DNA of 64,000 bases, taken from NCBI RefSeq assembly GCF_014649335.1, contig NZ_BMSV01000002.1, forward strand, positions 310,001-374,000, read 5' to 3'. Source of the stretch: Streptomyces roseolilacinus. Lineage in GTDB: Bacteria; Actinomycetota; Actinomycetes; Streptomycetales; Streptomycetaceae. How positions within the stretch are numbered: the stretch's first letter is position 1; the number at the start of each line of letters is the position of its first letter. The position numbers and the translations under genes are program-made. Positions 60,773-64,000 of the stretch are shown one piece after another. Under the pieces are notes generated by a model. The model ran no database searches. It was given only the letters and a program-made list of their open reading frames with translations, and was not told the origin of the DNA.

Positions 60773-62218
60773 TCAGCGGCCGCCGGCCGGGTACGGCAGC
60801 AACCCGGCGTCGATCCGCTCCCACCGGGCCCGCAGGTCGGCCAGGAGCGCCGGCCGCGCCGCCGCCCTGTCGGCCTGCTCCCGCTGGTCCGAGGCGAGGT
60901 GGAAGAGGCGCTCCCGGCCGTCCTGGCCCCGGTGGTACTTCCAGTCGCCCAGCCGCAGCGCCCGCTCCCCGCGCACCCGCCAGAACAAGGGGCGCTCGGG
61001 CAGCCGTTCACCGCGCAGCAGGTAGCCGGCGAGGCTGGTGCCGTCGAGGGGGTGGGCCGGGTCCGGCCGGGCGCCCGCGACCTCCAGGAGCGTGGCCGTC
61101 CAGTCCGGTGAGAAGACCGGCTCGTGGCTGACCTGGCCGCCGTCGACGCGGGCCGGCCAGCGCAGGATCGTCGGCACCCGGATCCCGCCCTCCAGGAGGG
61201 AGCCCTTGTTGCCGCTCAGCGGCCAGTTGTAGGAGAAGCGCTCCCCGCCGTTGTCGCTGGCGAAGACGACGAGGGTGTCCCGCTCCCGCCCGGAGCGCCT
61301 GAGCGCGGCGAGGACACGGCCGACGGAGCGGTCGAGGTCCTCCACCATCTGCGCGTACTTCCCGACCGAACCGCCGTCCCGGTGCCACAGCGCGCCCGGC
61401 TCGCCCGCCCGGACGCGGCGGACGATCTCCGCGCTCGCCTCGGTGTCGCCGTCGGCGATCCACGGCCAGTGCGGCGTCGTGAAGTTGAGGTTGAGCAGCC
61501 AGGGCCGGTCGTGCTCCCGTTGCACGTACTCCACGGCCCTCTCGGTGAGGATCCGGGTGTAGTACCGCAGGTCCTTGTACGGGGCGTCGCCCTCGTACAG
61601 GTCGTACTCGCCGCCCAGTCCGAGTTTGGAGTAGTACTCCAGGGCGCCCCCGAAGTTGCCGAAGAACTCCTCCCAGCCCGACCGGACGGGGCTGTAGTCG
61701 GGCAGGTGGCCGCAGTGCCACTTGCCGATCAGCGCGGTGCGGTAGCCGGCCTGCCGCAGCAGGGAGGCGAGCGTGGGGTGGGTGGGCTCCAGGCCGACCG
61801 ACCTGTCCGCGATCGGTTCGGCGAGGCCGCCCTCGGTGCGCCCCGGGTAGCGGCCGGTGTAGAGGCTGAACCGGGTGGGCGAGCAGGTCGCCGAACCGGA
61901 GTACGCCTGGGTGAACCGCACCCCTCCGCGCGCCAGCCGGTCCAGGTGCGGTGTCCTGATGTGCGGCGAGCCGTACGACGACAGGTCGGCCCAGCCGAGG
62001 TCGTCGCCGAGGACGAACAGGATGTCGGGGCGCGGCGAACGCCGGTCCGGGGCGGCCCGGAAGGGCCGCTCCCGCCGCGTCGCCGGCGTCCGGGCGCGGG
62101 CCTGCCCGGCCGGCAGTCCGACGGCGGTCGCCGCCGCGGCGGGGACGGCCGCGGCACCGAAGGAGCGGCGGGACAAGGGCGGGGCGGAGCGGACGGGACG
62201 GTCGTACGGGGACGTCAC
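60773..62218 (-). CDS. Tat-exported type I sulfatase
   Basis: Sulfate ester hydrolase of 481 residues. The Tat signal is near the N-terminus: PLSRRSFGAAAVPAAAATAV. The sulfatase signature ATCSPTRFSLYTGRYPGR places the cysteine converted to formylglycine at about residue 112, followed by the metal-binding DILFVLGDDLGWADLSSYGS upstream and LIGKWHCGHLPD downstream. FASDNGGERFSYNW is the second metal and arginine region. Start GTG 62218 has GGAG with a six-base gap. A cysteine-type leader peptide (62455-62547) and a hairpin (62266-62304) precede it, so control by sulfur status is likely. The substrate class (aryl or glycan sulfate) is open. Confidence 0.92.
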   Translation of the reverse strand: MTSPYDRPVRSAPPLSRRSFGAAAVPAAAATAVGLPAGQARARTPATRRERPFRAAPDRRSPRPDILFVLGDDLGWADLSSYGSPHIRTPHLDRLARGGVRFTQAYSGSATCSPTRFSLYTGRYPGRTEGGLAEPIADRSVGLEPTHPTLASLLRQAGYRTALIGKWHCGHLPDYSPVRSGWEEFFGNFGGALEYYSKLGLGGEYDLYEGDAPYKDLRYYTRILTERAVEYVQREHDRPWLLNLNFTTPHWPWIADGDTEASAEIVRRVRAGEPGALWHRDGGSVGKYAQMVEDLDRSVGRVLAALRRSGRERDTLVVFASDNGGERFSYNWPLSGNKGSLLEGGIRVPTILRWPARVDGGQVSHEPVFSPDWTATLLEVAGARPDPAHPLDGTSLAGYLLRGERLPERPLFWRVRGERALRLGDWKYHRGQDGRERLFHLASDQREQADRAAARPALLADLRARWERIDAGLLPYPAGGR

Positions 62219-62265
62219 GGGGTCTCCAGGGAGGTCGCGAGGGCGTGCCCGGGCGGCACCGGGCG

Positions 62266-62304
62266 CCGGCCCGGCGCGGGCCGCGCGGCGCCGCGCCGGG
62301 CCGG
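62266..62304 (-). promoter_or_regulatory. Candidate attenuator hairpin in sulfatase leader
   Basis: 14-bp perfect stem CCGGCCCGGCGCGG / CCGCGCCGGGCCGG with an 11-nt loop, 150 bp downstream of the leader peptide stop and 50 bp upstream of the sulfatase start on the minus strand. A Rho-independent terminator or anti-terminator is plausible. No U-run follows. Confidence 0.5.
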
Positions 62305-62454
62305 CAGGGGCCGGCCCGGGAGGAAGAGACCGTGGGGAGGGAGGGGGAGCGGAGCCGGCGGACTGCGGCACGTCGGCCCTCCGGTGACGGGGGCCGCGGC
62401 GTCGACGGCGGGTGGCCGTGCCGGACGGTCAGGCCGGCACCGCGTCACACACGC

Positions 62455-62547
62455 TCAGGCGCGGCGACAGATCGCGCTCGCCACCCGGACGAGGTCGACG
62501 TGGCGGCGCTCCACGAGGGTGACGGTCGGGTCACCGGAAGCCTGCAT
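62455..62547 (-). CDS. Cysteine-type leader peptide (30 aa) upstream of sulfatase
   Basis: A 30-codon ORF, ATG to TGA, reading MQASGDPTVTLVERRHVDLV then RVASAICRRA. The RRHVDLxRVASAICRR ending is the mark of putative leader peptides found upstream of sulfur-metabolism genes in Streptomyces, with a cysteine codon (TGT) near the end. It is on the same strand as the sulfatase, 237 bp upstream. Ribosome stalling at the cysteine codon under cysteine shortage could control downstream expression. Confidence 0.75.
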   Translation of the reverse strand: MQASGDPTVTLVERRHVDLVRVASAICRRA

Positions 62548-62580
62548 GGGGCCAGAGCATCACGGGACGCGGCGGACGTG

Positions 62581-62868
62581 TCAACAGCGGTCCGCATGGC
62601 GGACGTTCGGCGGTGCCCGCCCCGGAGGCCGGCCGGCCGCGTCGCACGGTCGGGCGTACGGCCGGGCCGGCCGGCGCCCGGGGCGGACCCCGGCGCCGGC
62701 CGGGACCGCGCGGGCCACCTCGTCCGGTTCGCTCGGGGGCACCCCGACCGCCGCCGCCTCCCGGGCGGCGGCGAGGGCCCGCGCCACCACCCGTCCCGCC
62801 TCCCGCATCGCTTCCAGCGCCGTGCCGGTCTTGATCTCCCCCCGTCCTGCGACTCCCCACCCGCCCAC
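62581..62868 (-). pseudogene. Truncated methionine aminopeptidase (map) remnant
   Basis: Frame reading GEIKTGTALEAMREAGRVVA then RALAAAREAAAVGV, PSEPDEVARAVPAGAG (62841-62689), a good match to the first about 50 residues of actinobacterial type I methionine aminopeptidase. After that the sequence becomes arginine and proline-rich and stops at 62581, about 200 residues too early; none of the metal-binding residues of the enzyme is present. It faces the XRE regulator, in the arrangement where some Streptomyces keep an intact map paralogue. Confidence 0.7.
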
Positions 62869-62881
62869 GCGTCCAATTCTT

Positions 62882-62891
62882 ATACCGGTAT
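62882..62891. promoter_or_regulatory. ATACCGGTAT palindrome and -10-like box before XRE gene
   Basis: Perfect 10-bp palindrome in a short AT-rich island (62875-62897), followed by TAGTAT (62892-62897) as a -10-like box 7 bp before the ATG at 62905. This suggests an operator for the XRE protein and a nearly leaderless start. Confidence 0.6.
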
Positions 62892-62904
62892 TAGTATCGC
62901 AGGC

Positions 62905-63183
62905 ATGGTGAGGACTCCTTTGACCCCGCGGGAACGGCAGCGCGGCGAGCGGTTCGGCGCGCTGCTCCGGCAGGCACGCGGCGAGCGCAGCATGGTGGAC
63001 GTCGCGGCGGTGGCGGGCGTCTCGGTCGAGACGCTGCGCAAGATCGAGACCGGGAGGGCGCCGACCCCGGCGTTCTTCACCGTGGCCGCCCTCGCGGCCG
63101 CCCTCGACATCTCCCTGGACGAGCTGGCGTCGGCGTGCGCGGACGACCCGGCCCAGGAGGGTCCGGCGGCGCTCACCGCCTGA
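62905..63183 (+). CDS. XRE-family helix-turn-helix regulator (92 aa)
   Basis: Small Cro/CI-type regulator. The HTH is RSMVDVAAVAGVSVETLRKI then ETGRAPTPAFFTVAALAAAL. It opens VRTPLTPRERQRGERFGALL. Such proteins accompany a divergent map gene in some Streptomyces; here that partner is a relic (62581-62868). No strong ribosome binding site; a TAGTAT -10 box close to the ATG favours a leaderless transcript. It converges on the glycosyltransferase at the right edge. Confidence 0.85.
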   Translation: MVRTPLTPRERQRGERFGALLRQARGERSMVDVAAVAGVSVETLRKIETGRAPTPAFFTVAALAAALDISLDELASACADDPAQEGPAALTA

Positions 63184-63222
63184 GCGGCCCCGTGCGGTCC
63201 GAGGACGTCCCCGGACCCGTGT

Positions 63223-64000
63223 TCAGCGCGCGAGCCGGTCGAGGGCCGTGAGGACGGGCGCGACGCCGTCCTCCTCGGCGAGGCGGGCGGCCAGCGCCCG
63301 GGCGCGGGCGCGGTGGGAGTCGTCGACCACCGCCCGGCGGAGGGCGCGGGCGAGCGCGTCGGAGGTGAGGCGGCGCAGCGGCACGGCCCCGGGCGCGACG
63401 CCCAGCGCGGTGAGCCGGGAGGCCCAGAAGAACGCGTCGAACTGCACGGGCACCGGCACGGTGGGCACCCCCGCCCGCAGTACGGCCGCGGTGGTGCCCG
63501 CCCCCGCGTGGTGGACGACGGCGGCCACCCGGGGGAAGAGCAGCGCGTGCGGCACCTCGCCGATGGTCAGCATGTCGTCGCCCTCGGCGGCGAGACCCGC
63601 CCAGCCCTGCTGGACGACGCCGCGCAGCCCGGCCGCGCGCAGCGCGTCCACGATCCGCCGGCTGACGCGCTCGGGGTCCGGCACGGTGGCGCTGCCCAGC
63701 CCCACGAACACCGGGGCGGGCCCGGCGTCGAGGAACGCCTCCAGCTCCCCGGGGAGCCGCCCGGTCTCGTGCGGCCACCAGTACCCGGCGACGTCCAGCC
63801 CGGCACGCCAGTCCCGCGGGCGGGGCACCACCAGTTCGCTGAACCCGTGCAGGACGGGCCACCTCCGGTGCTCGCGGGTCCGGCGGGCCACCGCGTCGTC
63901 GGGCACCCGCAGCCCGTGCCGCCGCTCCAGATCCCGTACGGAACCGGTGAGCATCCGGTCGGCGACGGCGGTGAGGAGCAGCCCGCTCAGCCGGTTGCCC
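63223..64000 (-). CDS. MGT/GT1-type glycosyltransferase, 5'-truncated by window edge
   Basis: C-terminal about 260 residues of a GT-B glycosyltransferase (UDP-glucuronosyl/macrolide type). The nucleotide-sugar motif is AAVVHHAGAGTTAAVLRAGV followed by PTVPVPVQFDAFFWASRLTA, and APVFVGLGSATVPDPERVSR marks the start of the C-terminal domain. An internal ATG at 63954 exists, but the frame stays open to the window edge (GNRLSGLLLTAVADRM), so the N-terminal acceptor domain lies outside. Natural-product or sterol glycosylation is typical; the acceptor is unknown. Confidence 0.92.
   Translation of the reverse strand, partial: GNRLSGLLLTAVADRMLTGSVRDLERRHGLRVPDDAVARRTREHRRWPVLHGFSELVVPRPRDWRAGLDVAGYWWPHETGRLPGELEAFLDAGPAPVFVGLGSATVPDPERVSRRIVDALRAAGLRGVVQQGWAGLAAEGDDMLTIGEVPHALLFPRVAAVVHHAGAGTTAAVLRAGVPTVPVPVQFDAFFWASRLTALGVAPGAVPLRRLTSDALARALRRAVVDDSHRARARALAARLAEEDGVAPVLTALDRLAR

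Overview
The window is chromosomal DNA of a Streptomyces or very close actinobacterium. Base composition is extremely GC-rich with third-position GC bias. It carries a germacradienol/geosmin synthase, an NsdA-type regulator, a Wbl (WhiB-like) protein, a Streptomyces-type gas vesicle cluster, twin SpoIIE-type phosphatases and a DasR-like operator. No rRNA, tRNA, CRISPR array, prophage or insertion sequence is visible. Genes run off both ends: a ChaA-type antiporter on the left and a glycosyltransferase on the right.

Layout. 1-6.8 kb: antiporter, secreted penicillin-acylase-type hydrolase, an orphan phenylacetate-CoA ligase with a PaaR-like operator, a CGNR zinc-finger protein, a conserved hypothetical and an S4 RNA-binding protein. 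6.8-12.1 kb: geosmin synthase, an APH-fold kinase and an NsdA-like regulator. 12.2-18.8 kb: PAS-PP2C phosphatase, sugar epimerase-like reductase, VOC protein, DUF6056 membrane protein and a GT2 glycosyltransferase. 18.8-28.4 kb is largely secretory or sensory: trypsin-like protease, small secreted protein, membrane-anchored LPMO behind a dre-like site, PAS-GAF-PP2C-HATPase protein, VOC protein, Tat-exported BBE-type flavoenzyme, and the decayed remains of a FUSC-type transporter. 28.5-34.3 kb: Orn/Lys/Arg-type decarboxylase, an eight-gene gas vesicle operon (gvpO-A-F-G-J-L-S-K), a GlsB stress protein and a Wbl regulator.

35.7-48.3 kb is the most striking block. Five co-directional genes with overlapping or near-overlapping ends encode DUF4132, a 1658-residue protein, a MoxR AAA+ ATPase, a DUF5682-VWA fusion and a SWIM zinc-finger protein. 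The gene content resembles the poorly understood E. coli yehI/yehL/yehM/yehP/yehQ locus, here condensed and carrying internal minisatellites. An Imm63-like gene lies beside it.

48.5-64 kb is a mosaic of small regulons with recognisable control DNA. A MerR gene has a 19-bp-spacer promoter and probably a leaderless start. A divergent TetR/amidase pair has two operators 33 bp apart. A zinc-finger TetR lies opposite a 76-residue membrane protein, with a palindrome between them. Then come PPK2, an APH(6)-like kinase and a DUF5995 protein. A Tat-exported sulfatase is preceded by a cysteine-type leader peptide and a strong hairpin, which suggests sulfur-responsive attenuation. Next to it an XRE regulator faces the remnant of a methionine aminopeptidase gene.

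Protein family names come from recognition of motifs and sequence style, not from database searches. Start codons were chosen mainly on ribosome binding sites and signal peptide shape.
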